Shown piece after piece: positions 46,205 to 56,149 of a stretch of 64,000 nt of DNA (its first letter is position 1; each line of letters opens with the position of its first letter). This DNA is from Forficula auricularia (lineage: Eukaryota > Arthropoda > Insecta > Dermaptera > Forficulidae), in contig JALMQS010000187.1 of assembly GCA_024734495.1 (NCBI GenBank), positions 13,567,128 through 13,631,127 on the forward strand. Reading direction: 5' to 3'. Under the pieces are notes generated by a model that ran no database searches, had not been told where the DNA came from, and saw only the letters and a program-made list of their open reading frames with translations. Made by a program: the position numbers and the translations under genes.

Positions 46205-47085
46205 TTTTTATAATGATACTGATACAAGAACAAGTTTCACCAAGGAGGTACAACCTCTGTAGTCCGTGGTGGACCCTTGTAACGTGAAGATAAGGGGAGA
46301 TTTAGGGATTGGGTAGCAGTCGAAGGTATCATTGAATGCTGGTCTTGAAAGATTGAAGGTTATAAGTTGCTAGAAAGACGGTCGGGGAAGAGAGTTCCAG
46401 TCTCTAGATGTCATAGGGATAAATGAATTGGCGAATGCGTTTGTTCGATTAGTATCCAGTTTAAGCGTGTGGGGGAGTTGAGTTTTAGAAAATCGTGTAT
46501 TTCGCGCAAATGTAGCCCTTGGTGGGATTATCGATTTTATTTCGTCAGAACAAAAGCCATGGTAATATCTATAAACAAGGAAAGGGCGGAGACAGATCTA
46601 CGATGGGCTAGGGAGTCGAGAGTGTCAGTTAATGTAGGATCGCCTATCAGTCTGATAGCTCGCCTCTGAATTGCGTCTAAGGTATTAAGAGAATACTTGG
46701 GGCCCCTCTCCACGAATGCGAGCAATATTCAAGACAGGGGCGAATTTGAGCCTTGTATAATATAAGGGAGTTGAGTGGGGGTGAAAAATCGTTTGGTTCG
46801 GAAAAAGAAAGCCAAGCTTACATGCTGCAGCTTTTGCTACTGAGATAATATGGTCATTCCAAGAGACGTCAGAACCTAAGGTGACACCTAACATTGATAT
46901 TTTATTACGAAATTCCAATGAGCTCGAATCAAAGGAAATGTCCGGAAGGTTCCTATCTGCGCGCCTAGAAATTAGGCAGCACTGTGTTTTGCCAGCATTA
47001 AAGTTTACCAAGTTGTGAGATCCCCATTTTTTAAGCATGCTTAAATCTGAATTTATTGAGGAGGCTATGTTTTTCGCAGCAAGAA
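46205..47085 (-). pseudogene. Jockey-type LINE fragment
   Basis: Minus strand: KKWGSHNLVNFNAGKTQCCL, ISMLGVTLGSDVSWNDHI, VAKAAACKLGFLF (47038-46790), then after a frameshift GPKYSLNTLDAIQRRAIRLI and LTDTLDSLAHRRSVSAL (46700-46570). This is the RT thumb and following region of the same family as 14572-15890. Poly-T at 46201-46209 on the plus strand is its A-tail. Its 5' end is near 47085 after the palm domain. Its 3' UTR (gtacaacctctgtagtccg, 46248-46266) also occurs at 54744-54762. Confidence 0.8.
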
Positions 47086-47214
47086 ACTAATGTCTTTATT
47101 CTTTCTTCTTTTTCTTATTGGAAGAACAGGCGAAAGCAAATGGAGAAGATAAAGAAGAAGAAACAACTGAAGAATTCGAATTATCGAGGCTCGAATTGTT
47201 GAGAGTCGACTGTA

Positions 47215-47700
47215 GGTACTTATAAATTATAAATTTCAAATTTATCTTATTTAGTTTACAAACTACAATCATCTAATAGACAGACTGATACATTATACTA
47301 AGGTGACCAACTTTTTGACAATTAAAATGACACAAATTAATTGAAGAAAAAATATCGTAAAGTAAAGAAATACTAATATTTTATTCATTGCAACAATAAT
47401 AAACTATAATATTATAAATAAATCTTGGTATTCCATTCTTTTTATATAGTATAAACATTTGTAGCAATTTATATTGTAATTATGTTGACATGCCTATTAT
47501 TTTTTATTTAAATGAGTTCTTTACCATTGACTGAATATTTTTTGTCAATCTATCTATCATCTCTTAACAATATATTATTGGAAATAACAATATATTATTG
47601 GAAATATCTGAACAAGGAATGTCTTCATATTGAATTTATCTATAATCAGATGTGACAAATCAGAGGAAAAAAGGACCAATTAAACACTGTGTTAAATCTT
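47215..47700. other. Intergenic, AT-rich
   Basis: Only a short duplicated phrase (ggaaataacaatatattatt at 47580 and 47595). No gene. Confidence 0.55.
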
Positions 47701-47715
47701 GCGATCAATTGCAAC

Positions 47716-47744
47716 GTTTCGCCAATTTTTTGTGGCTTCATCAG
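47716..47744 (-). ncRNA. Hammerhead-like core, canonical CTGATGA
   Basis: Minus strand: CTGATGA (47744-47738), A, GCC/GGC stem with an A-rich loop, GAAAC (47720-47716), then GTTGC. The flanks GATCAA (47755-47750) and TTGATC (47709-47704) are complementary and could close stem I. GTT directly after GAAAC leaves almost no stem III, as in dimer-acting minimal hammerheads. Penelope-like elements in animals carry this kind of motif. The extra A before GCC is the caveat. Confidence 0.45.
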
Positions 47745-47802
47745 GCTCTTGATCAAATCTTCAAAACACTTTTGTCATTTAATTCTCTTTTCTTACTAAT
47801 TA

Positions 47803-47803
<1 letters not shown>

Positions 47804-47853
<50 letters not shown>
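47804..47853. repeat. (TA)n microsatellite
   Basis: About 25 TA units, 60 bp downstream (plus strand) of the hammerhead-like motif. The same pairing of motif and TA repeat is seen at 5753. Confidence 0.9.
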
Positions 47854-47854
<1 letters not shown>

Positions 47855-47899
47855 CAATATCAACACCCTTATTTATACAACACCATTGATTATTTAGAG

Positions 47900-48400
47900 T
47901 AGCAATGGATTCAAACCGACCAACTGTACACCTTCGACTGATTCAAAAGGATTTATCTATAATATTTATATAATCTCGATCGAATACCAAGATTTAAAGA
48001 TTAGTCTTCAAATATCGAAAAGGAGGACATGTAGGAGGCGACTTTTCGGGCTGTACTTTCTAAAGGAGAACGATTGGTCACCTTAATTATACTAATAGTG
48101 TTCCGTTTTACGTTTGTACGGAACCCTAAAACTGTGGTAATAAAAATCACTGCGAAAAGAAAAACATGTATATGCAAATCTCTTACCACCTTTAAGTTAT
48201 AAAAAAATTATAAGCATTTAAATTTACTTATCAAATAATAGAAGAAAAATTTTTATACATACAAAGTTTCCCCAACTATTATTATTTACCTAACTTGCGG
48301 GTATAAACTCAGTTGAAGCAAGACAAATCTTATTAGATTAGCCGAGACCTAGTTCGAACTTTACTTTCAAGTGTGGAGAGGGTCATCAATTAACTTAGGA
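47900..48400. other. Intergenic with dispersed repeat scrap
   Basis: GTTCCGTTTTACG...GTACGGAACCCTA (48098-48126) is a small inverted repeat common in arthropod dispersed repeats as I recall. No gene. Confidence 0.45.
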
Positions 48401-48430
48401 CAACTTCAACCGCCACCGCCTTCTGCCTTG

Positions 48431-48660
48431 AGATGACTATTCTCATCCAGGGAAAAGGGAAAGTCCTTAATTGAAGAGGCAATCCACCTACTAGATGGCC
48501 GGAGCAAATCTTTAAGCGACTTCACTCTTAAGATTGCAACAACAAAAGCTAGAAACCATTTGAGAATACTTCTTGAGAAAAGCAAAAGCTTTTCGATATA
48601 GGAACAATTAAAGAAACTTAAAAAAGACAAATTAAATAGAAAAATCTTATAGAATGTGCA
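48431..48660 (+). pseudogene. Coding-like remnant, family unknown
   Basis: A plus frame reads EKGKSLIEEAIHLLDGRSKS, then LSDFTLKIATTKARNHLRIL, then LEKSKSFSI and a stop. After it, EQLKKLKKDKLNRKIL continues in the same frame to another stop. The lysine-rich helical pattern and the single internal stop suggest a decayed transposon ORF1 or gag-like segment. I do not recognise it. Confidence 0.3.
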
Positions 48661-49230
48661 AATAAACCGTTTTTTTTAACATCTCGTTTTCTGAATTAAG
48701 AAGAACAATAATTCCCTTCAAATGAGCTTGATGAATAATTAACGCAAAATAAACATTTATTTTTTAATTTTAACATTTAAAGAAGATGTACAGCCAAGAA
48801 AGGATAATATTTAAAACATGCTCAAAGTTTATAAAGATTTTTCAACTTATTTTTGTTGTATGGTATAGAAGCCTCCAAAATATTGTACTATTTTTTTCTA
48901 GCACCCTGTATATCGTGAATTAAAATTTCTTTGTCTGTAATTAATTAAATGCCTATTAAGTGCCAGTTTTTTTTTTCAATTAAAAGCTTGCTTTGTAGAT
49001 GGCTGACATCAACTTTTATTTTTTTTATTTTGTTTTGAGTCACTAAAGTTTTTGGTTGTCAGTTAGAATTAATATTCCGTAAAACTCATAGAGATATATT
49101 ATAGAAGACTTATCATGATTTTCTAATCTAATCTTTCTTTAGATTACTGGATTTATCGATATATTTCCTACTTATTATGCGGAACCATTCTGAACAATTT
49201 TTATGAATTTTTCTAAGAATATATATTGTA
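48661..49230. other. Intergenic, AT-rich
   Basis: No gene. GCACCCTGTATATCGTGAAT at 48893 looks like a mariner-type terminus. Confidence 0.5.
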
Positions 49231-49231
49231 C

Positions 49232-50200
49232 GAGCTGCTCCAGGTGTGCCTTTCGGCACGCACTCTACAGCTCGGCCCTCCGGGCAGGTGTGGCCCTGGC
49301 AGGCAGCGTCTCGGCATGTGATTATTAGGTCTCCAAAATTCATTTAAAAAAAAGCTCCATTCCCAAAAAAGTTATGTTTTTTTTTTTTAATTATAAAACC
49401 TAGCAAAAAATTAACTTTTTCATTAAATTTAGCACGTAGAATTTTAACATTTTATTGTAGTTTAATAGGAAGACGCTATCTCTTGGCATAATTTTGCTAG
49501 CTTATGAGTAACTCCACAATAAATAACTCTCAGTTTTCTAAAGAGTAAATGTACAAAAAAGCTAAAGATTTCTATATTTTGCCCCCCCCCCCCCCTTCGA
49601 CCCCATACAGTCAATTTTTATAGTTGATTTTTACAGGAATAGTTTAGTAAAGTAATAAAGAATAACTCTATAAAATTTGATCAAGATCGGAGAGAGTTTT
49701 AATTTTTGCCCCCCCCCCTCACATTTTGGATAGTTGGGAGTCGAATTTCAAAAAATCCTGAAATTACTTTTTAGATATTTGTATTTAGAATTTTATTAAG
49801 TAAAAATCAAGTAGATATCTTATCGTTCTTAATTGAAAATGCATAATTAGTGTAAACACATTACAAAGATATTTTGCCCCTTTTGACCCCTTTAGGAGTC
49901 GAATTTCAAACAATCCTGAAATTACTTTTTATATTTTAATTTAGTATTTTGATAAGTAAAAAGCAAGTAGATATTTTATCGTCTTTAAGAGATATCGCAT
50001 AATCAGTGAAAACACACTTTGCCCCCTTTGACCCTCTTAGGGGTCGAATTTCGAAAAATCCTTTCTTACTGAGCCCCTATGTCATAGATGTAATATCCTC
50101 TCCAAATTTCATGTTTCTATGTCCAGTGATTCTGGCTGTTTTGATGGTGAGTGAGTGAGTGTATCGGGCAAAGAATTATATATATATATATATATATATA
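49232..50200. repeat. Long dispersed repeat, copy A
   Basis: A GC-rich head (GAGCTGCTCCAGGTGTGCC...GGCATGTGATTATTAGGTC, 49232-49331) is followed by AT-rich DNA with stretches AATAACTCTCAGTTTTC, CAAAATTTGATCAAGATCGG-like and GTCGAATTTCAAAAAATCCT. It ends GTGAGTGAGTGAGTGTATC and a TA repeat (50178-50200). Copy B is at 58634-60245. The end resembles the tails of some RTE-derived or SINE-like repeats, but no frame is present. Confidence 0.7.
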
Positions 50201-50614
50201 CATAGATAGTAAAGAGTTTAAATATTTCCAGGGAGAAGATAATTTCTGTGGATTTTTTTCACTTATAATATTTTACTAAAATTTTATCCACGTAGATATT
50301 AATTAAAGATATAAAACTAAGAAGAAAACAATTTACTAAAATGAAATAGCATAATAGCATCTAGTCAAGGAAATTTGATTTTAATAATAAAGTCAAATTC
50401 CTCTTTAGACTTAATACACTCCCGAGCAAAGAAACTTAATCACTCTTTTTTCGAGTTATTAAAAGCAATTTTCTTTATCCAATATGACTTAATATAATAA
50501 AAATGGCACCGTTGTAAAGCCCAAAGGTTGATAACTTTTAAGGAGTTAGGTGTTGGTTCTAGATGAAACATTTTAATATAATAAAGGTTGAGCTTTAAGG
50601 CAGGATAATTTTCA
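50201..50614. other. Intergenic, AT-rich
   Basis: CACTCCCGAGCAAAGAAACTT at 50418 resembles CACTCACGAGCAAAGAAATG at 12860, a shared short terminus of an unidentified element. No gene. Confidence 0.45.
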
Positions 50615-51055
50615 TTAAAATTGATAATATAATGTATTAATAAACAAAACTTGATTGAGTCGACATCCAATTTCCCTGCATAGCTAATTTTTAATAAAAA
50701 ATTAAAGTTGCTAATTTTATTACATAAATGTAGTTTCCGGATAAATATATTATCAATCGACAGTAATATGTATATAAAATGCCAAAGTTGGGTCGCCATC
50801 ATTTTTTCCCTGCATAAGGTAGACATGGTGTCAACAGGTAACTTCCAATTAGTATTTTGTAGTTATAGAGTTTCATTTATTGTTATATATGAAAATGTTG
50901 ACAATTTTATTCCTTTTATTTTATTGTTATTCGATAACTACATTTATGTAATAAAATTAACAACTTTAATTTCTTATTAAAAATAGCTATGCAAGGTAAT
51001 TGGATGTGGACCATATCAAGTTTTGTTTATTAATACATTATATTGTCAAAGTATT
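50615..51055. repeat. Palindromic element, 130-bp arms
   Basis: About 50620-50745 and 50930-51050 are imperfect reverse complements (AATGTATTAATAAACAAAAC at the left; TGTAGTT / AACTACATTTATG inside). The frames across it are composition artefacts. Confidence 0.7.
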
Positions 51056-51675
51056 AATTTCATTAAGAAATTCGAAAGGTGAAGGTCGACCTAAGTCGGG
51101 ATCTTAGACTATAAAGAAAATAGAATCGATTAGATTAAATTAATAAAAAGAGTTATATGAAGAATAAATTCAAGCATCTTCTCTATTTACGTGAAACTAT
51201 AGTTCTAAGATTATGTAGAAACAGATGTATGGAATCGTTTTTAATCAATGGTGGGAGAAACACCTTGGTGGGTCGAGTGCTAGATTATTTCCCTCATTCT
51301 TCCAGCTCGTCTGTCTCACCTTTTTTTTTTTAATATAAAAATTTTTCATCGCATAAATGAAAATATGGGAAATAGGAAGTTAAGAAAAGAGATATAAAAA
51401 TATCAATTGTGTTCTTATAATAATTATTTTTATTATGAATAAAAACATGTGAATTGTTTGATTTTCGAAAAAGTTCGTGATTTCTCGTATATTTCAACAT
51501 CAAAAGCTGTGCATATCCTTATAATAAATGGAAAGAATTCCATCTCTATTGTCAAGCCATCTTCCTGAATAGCTGCCACATGATTTAATCTTCCAAAGGA
51601 ATGAGCCCTTTTGACATGAAATTAAAGATATCAAATAATTCTTTTTCGAAAAATTTATTTATTGCTTTCCCGATT
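51056..51675. other. Intergenic, AT-rich
   Basis: No supported frame or repeat ends. Confidence 0.55.
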
Positions 51676-51897
51676 AGATATCGACAATAATAGGATATTC
51701 AATGAATTTGAATAAAAAGAAAACAGTAATAAATTTTTATAATTAATATAACAAAGAATGATTGCTATATCAATAAGAATTGTTTTTGACAGCGCTTATT
51801 TGAAAAAGATATTTATCACGAGACTACTGCGGATTACGCTATTGGAGTCTGCGGAGTCTTAAGTCTGGACCAAGGAGAAAAAGATGTGATCCACTTA

Positions 51898-52997
51898 GGG
51901 CCAGTTTCATAAAACTAAGATGATCCTATGCTAGGGAAGACCCTGGGGCTAGCTCTGGAAATATGTTTCATAAAAAAAAACATAGGGTTATCGCAGACTT
52001 AACCCCCCTATATTTAACTCTCCGAACTTGAGGGGTTAACCTTTATCCTGGGGCTAACTCTGTGTTTATTCATTGACAATTGACATTAGAAAAAGTTTTA
52101 TAGGTTAGAGTTTCAAATCAAAAGAATTCAAAACAAATCGTTATATTATTTATTTTTATAATAATAATATTATTATTATTTTTATATAATATTAAATATA
52201 GCCAAATATACCTATATAAATGTATATAGAATTTTAATTTATGTTAACACGGAATTAGAATAAAACAAAAGAATTCATTATATAGGTATTTTTTTAAAAG
52301 TAAATATCTAATAAATTAAATTAAAAAAAAATTCTAACTAAAATCGAAGAAAGCAGATATTTCTAATAAAATAGTTAAATTTTTATATTTATTTCGTAGA
52401 ATAAAATTAGATCGGAAACGATTGGAATCCCCAATTAAATTCTGATGCCAAATCATCCCATATTTTTTTTCTTTAAATTAGCATCAGAATCTGATCGTTT
52501 AGATTCCAACACATCTTTATGTTTATTTTCGAGGAAAACTAAACGTTTCTCCTCTTCTATGGTGAAATTTGGAGTTCTTTTATTTTTAATTGAAGATTGG
52601 TCCATATTCTATCTAAAATTTAATATTCAATTATTCAATACATTTCAAATTTTTAAAATTATATGATTTGTCTCAGTTTTGTTGTATCTATATACTTACT
52701 TTTTTACCACTTTATTTTTATATGTTTAAATAGAAAAAAAATTTGATTGTTTTTAAATAATAAAAGGTTACAAGATGAATGTCAAAACAAAAAAAAATTT
52801 AAACATAATTTTTTTTTTTAAATAACTAAAATCTAGGGAATTTCGTCATTGCCAACCTATTTTTCTAACCTTGACTCGGGGGGAGCTAACTCGACACTAT
52901 TTTGCTTTATGAAATTCATATTGTTAGGAACTCCAGGATAACTCTCAACCTGGAGTTGAGTAAGCCAAGGATTATTTTTTTTTTATGAAACTGGCCC
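51898..52997. mobile_element. PIF/Harbinger element in foldback loop
   Basis: Termini GGGCCAGTTTCATAAAAC and its complement (ATGAAACTGGCCC), flanked by TTA (51895-51897, 52998-53000), the three-base target of PIF/Harbinger. It carries a decayed Myb/SANT-like gene on the minus strand, as autonomous Harbingers do, but no DDE nuclease gene. Confidence 0.85.
52400..52605 (-). pseudogene. Harbinger Myb/SANT-like protein remnant
   Basis: ATG at 52605 opens MDQSSIKNKRTPNFTIEEEK, then RLVFLENKHKDVLESKRSDS, then DANLKKK. After a one- or two-base shift in an A-run (about 52465), IWDDLASEFN follows. The pattern (R)xxNFTxxEKxxLxxLxxKxKxVLExKxxD...KxxxWxxLxxEFN is that of the Myb/SANT-like DNA-binding protein encoded beside the transposase in Harbinger elements. 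It binds the element ends in the nucleus. The original frame stops at 52453. Only this first domain remains, so it is a relic. Confidence 0.6.
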
Positions 52998-53246
52998 TTA
53001 GCTACAATCCAACGTCATTTCGCGTATAGCCAGCTAGACATTCGGATGGAGCACCGAGTGAATTTGAAATCTCAGATGTTAAATATTAAGATTCCGCAGA
53101 CTCCAATAGTGTAATCCGCAGTAGTCTCGCGATAAATATCTTTTTCAAATAAGCGCTGTCAAAAACAATTCTCATTTCTATAGCAATTATTCTTTGTTAT
53201 ATTAATTATAAAATTTATTTCAGATCATTATTTCAAGTTAGAAATA

Positions 53247-54532
53247 TAAGGTTGGCAACTAAGTAATTGCGGATTACACTCATAGATGGATTCAGTTGAA
53301 TTTTTAGGTTTGCTGGCGTAGTCCAAATGTAAAACACATTTTGTTATTTGATAGTTGGCAATTCAGCTGTCAATCAGTAAAAAAAGTTTTTTGATCGGTT
53401 GCGTAGTTTTCGTTTGGCGTTCGTTGAAAAATGGAAAATCAAAAGGAACATTTTCGTCATATTTTGCTTTTTTATTTCCGCAAAGGGAAAAACGCATCGC
53501 AAGCTCACAAAAAGTTATGTGCTGTTTATGGCGACGAAGCCTTTAAAGAACGGCAGTGTCAAAATTGGTTTGCCAAATTTCGTTCTGGTGATTTTTCACT
53601 CAAAGATGAAAAACGCTCTGGTCGTCCAGTTGAAGTTGATGACGACCTAATCAAAGCAATAATCGATTCGGATCGTCACAGTACAACACGTGAGATTGCA
53701 GAGAAGCTTCATGTATCACATACATGCATTGAAAATCACTTAAAACAACTTGGCTATGTTCAAAAACTCGATACATGGGTTCCTCACGAACTGAAAGAAA
53801 CGCATTTAACGCAACGCATTAACAGCTGCGATTTTCTAAAGAAGCGTAATGAAAATGATCCATTTTTAAAACGACTGATAACTGGCGATGAAAAATGGGT
53901 TGTTTACAACAATATCAAGCGGAAAAGATCGTGGAGCAGGCCAGGTGAACCAGCTCAAACAACATCAAAAGCTGGTATTCATCAAAAGAAGGTTTTGTTA
54001 TCAGTTTGGTGGGATTACAAAGGAATTGTCTACTTTGAACTCTTACCACCCAACCGAACGATCAATTCTGTTGTCTACATTGAACAACTAACGAAATTAA
54101 ACAATGCAGTTGAAGAAAAGCGGGCCGAATTGACAAATCGAAAAGGTGTTGTATTCCATCATGACAATGCAAGGCCACACACATCTTTGGTCACTCGGCA
54201 AAAATTATTGGAGCTTGGTTGGGATGTTTTGCCACATCCACCATATAGTCCTGACCTTGCACCATCCGATTACTTTTTAGTTCGATCTTTACAAAACTCC
54301 TTGAATGGTAAAAATTTCAATAATGATGATGATGTCAAATCGTACCTGATTCAGTTTTTGCTAATAAAAACCAGAAGTTTTATGAACGTGGGATTATGAT
54401 GCTGCCTGAAAGATGGCAAAAGGTCATTGATCAAAATGGGCAATACATTACAGAATAAAGTTATTTAGTTCCATGAAAAAATTGTCTTTGATTTTCTAAA
54501 CAAAATCCACAATTACTTAGTTGCCAATCCAA
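53247..54532 (+). mobile_element. Nearly complete mariner transposon
   Basis: Ends TAAGGTTGGCAACTAAGTAA and its near complement, flanked by TA (53245-53246, 54533-54534). It is 1286 bp, the usual mariner length, with a single transposase gene. Little decay, so probably a recent insertion. Confidence 0.92.
53431..54458 (+). pseudogene. Mariner transposase, one frameshift from intact
   Basis: Cuts and pastes the element by binding its terminal repeats in the nucleus. Starts MENQKEHFRHILLFYFRKGK. The first HTH lies at about residues 5-55 and the second HTH at about 75-110 (STTREIAEKLHVSHTCIENH). The linker motif WVPHEL is at about 118-123. The DD34D catalytic set is present: TGDEKWVVY (first Asp), VVFHHDNARPHTS (second) and SPDLAPSDYFL (third). 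The frame is open for 322 residues, but the last part is wrong. A run of five T at 54355-54359 has lost one base, after which the true C-terminus (KFYERGIMMLPERWQKVID, stop 54456-54458) continues in another frame. WVPHEL and YSPDLAPSDY place it near the mellifera/mauritiana-type mariners. That subfamily call is from recall. Confidence 0.9.
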
Positions 54533-54673
54533 TATATAAGTTCAAATATTATTTTCACTCAATATTTGACAAAAATTCCCTACATTTGATTCGCGATTGA
54601 ATCAAATGTAGAAATCATTCGATTTAGAAAACAGTAAGTCTGCTAAACACGATTCGGCAAGCCTGTTCATTAA

Positions 54674-55025
54674 GGGTCAGTTGTATGTCGTTTTTTTTTA
54701 TATATATAATAATATTGATACAAGAAGAAGTTGCACCAAGAAGGTACAACCCCTGTAGTCCTTGGTGGACCCTTGTAACGTGAAGATAAGGGGAGAATTA
54801 GGGATTGGGTAGCAGTCTTTAAAGTCTGTAAAGTCTTTGTCAAAGTTGACAAAGGATAAAACCTTAGAATTCGCCTTGTGCCCGGGCGGATGGCCAATCA
54901 GACGACACGCACTTTCATCACGCTTGTCATCTGATTGGTCATCCCGCCGGGCACAAGGCGAATTCTAAGGTTTTATCCTTTGTCAACTTTAACAAAGACT
55001 TTACAAACCGACATACAACTGGCCC
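54674..55025. mobile_element. Harbinger MITE with long inverted repeats
   Basis: Ends GGGTCAGTTGTATGTCG and CGACATACAACTGGCCC, flanked by TAA (54671-54673, 55026-55028). Arms of about 100 bp (TTGACAAAGGATAAAACC, CGAATTC, GTGCCCGG) surround a GC-rich loop (54915-54935). The left arm is split by a LINE tail (54692-54828). Confidence 0.85.
54692..54828 (-). mobile_element. Jockey-type LINE 3' end inside Harbinger MITE
   Basis: Starts with poly-T (A-tail of a minus-strand insert), then GTACAACCCCTGTAGTCC and GGACCCTTGTAACGTGAAG, matching 46205-46325. Heavily 5' truncated (about 135 bp). Confidence 0.75.
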
Positions 55026-55029
55026 TAAG

Positions 55030-55546
55030 ACTGACTTAAAGATTGAAAGCATTTTGTGATCTCTAAATACAAAAAATTTTCTACAATCCATTTACCTCTC
55101 TTTATGTAATAACGTTAACTCAGAGATAATATAGTAGTATAAACCTTAGAAATATTTTTGAAAAGTTCTAGCTTAAACATTTTGCCTACAAATAACTTGT
55201 CAAATCACTAACATTTGCAGGGAGTGTACCGAGTCTTGAAAAAGATTCCACTTTTTACTTCAATTCATTAATAACTTTTGAGAGAATATCTTGTTTGATC
55301 ATTATATATTATTTTGAATGATTGGGAAACTTAAATTTTAAATGAATCGATTAAAGATCAATGACCGCATAATCATAATGAATATATCTAATGAGTTTGA
55401 AAATGGATTAAAAAACAAAAAAAAAAAAAAAAAAAACTAGAAATATCTGGACTTTATATTCTATTTTACAGTAGTCCTTCAAAGAATATGTTCCGAATCT
55501 AATTTTTTTAAGTTGCATTCTATCTCAAAATTTAGCAATTTCTATA
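55030..55546. other. Upstream region of four-exon gene
   Basis: AT-rich, no repeat ends. An A-run of about 20 (55417-55436). No clear TATA or initiator could be assigned. Confidence 0.4.
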
Positions 55547-55612
55547 ATGGCTGAATCAAATAACAACATGAATAGTTCATTTAACAAGGGGAAGAGAAAA
55601 CGACGAGATTCG
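55547..55612 (+). CDS. Unknown small protein, exon 1
   Basis: ATG at 55547 opens MAESNNNMNSSFN KGKRKRRDS, ending at a consensus donor TCG|gtaagt in phase 0. Asn/Ser-rich start followed by a basic cluster KGKRKRR that looks like a nuclear localisation signal. It joins the exon at 60683 across an intron of 5.07 kb. I chose this ATG because it is the first in frame after the AT-rich leader and the frame upstream is closed soon. Function unknown. Confidence 0.6.
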
Positions 55613-56149
55613 GTAAGTCTAATAATAAATCAATACGAGGAAAATTTGACCATTTTTCGCAAATTTTTGTGATTTGGCTAAGAAATTTGTGGAATTTTTT
55701 CATTATTTTTAGTCATATGTAAAACCCGACATGCCAAAATCTCTTCAATTTAAAGTGAATTAAATTAAAAAAATTTAGCTTAATTTTACTCAAACAGATT
55801 TTTACTAGGATATCTCACACTCATTGATAAAAATAAATAAATTATTTTGACCTCACAAAAAAATTCAACCTTCCAAAAATATCAATTAAATATTGATTAA
55901 AATTTTAATATGGTTTTTGATCTCGGAGGAAATGAATACATTAACTTTTAAGTTTTGATCATAGGTATTTAGTTTACGAGTTACAATGGTCTGACTTACA
56001 TCAATCACAAAAATATAAACTTTAACAGATACATATATGAAGTGAATTAAAGTTGATTTGGATTTCATAAGATACTCACTTAATAAAACCTTCGAAGGAA
56101 ATATCTAAATACCTATAAAATAACATTTCACATAGACCATGTGCGAAGA

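Larger units (their letters stand above)
45605..47212. mobile_element. Pogo/Tigger-like element with nested LINE pieces
   Basis: Ends CAGTCGACTCTCGATAATTC and its near complement (GAATTATCGAGGC...GAGAGTCGACTG), flanked by TA (45603-45604, 47213-47214). This terminus is typical of pogo/Tigger elements. Internal TTCGAATTATC repeats follow the left end. No transposase. Of 1.6 kb, about 880 bp is an inserted jockey-type fragment and about 190 bp is an RTE-like C-terminal fragment. Confidence 0.8.
51680..53235. repeat. Foldback element interrupted by Harbinger insertion
   Basis: Left arm 51730-51865 and right arm 53090-53225 are reverse complements: TTATAATTAATATAACAAAG, GACAGCGCTTATTTGAAAAA, GACTACTGCGGATTAC at the left match their complements at the right. 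Without the 1.1-kb Harbinger and its duplicated TTA, the loop would be about 120 bp. The mariner at 53247 lies just outside the right arm. Confidence 0.82.

Noticed and set aside
45937..46253. Minus-strand frames of 98 and 88 codons
   Set aside because: Antisense to the RTE-like C-terminal fragment, which reads as protein on the plus strand.
52445..52666. 73-codon plus frame
   Set aside because: Antisense to the Myb/SANT-like relic, which reads better on the minus strand.
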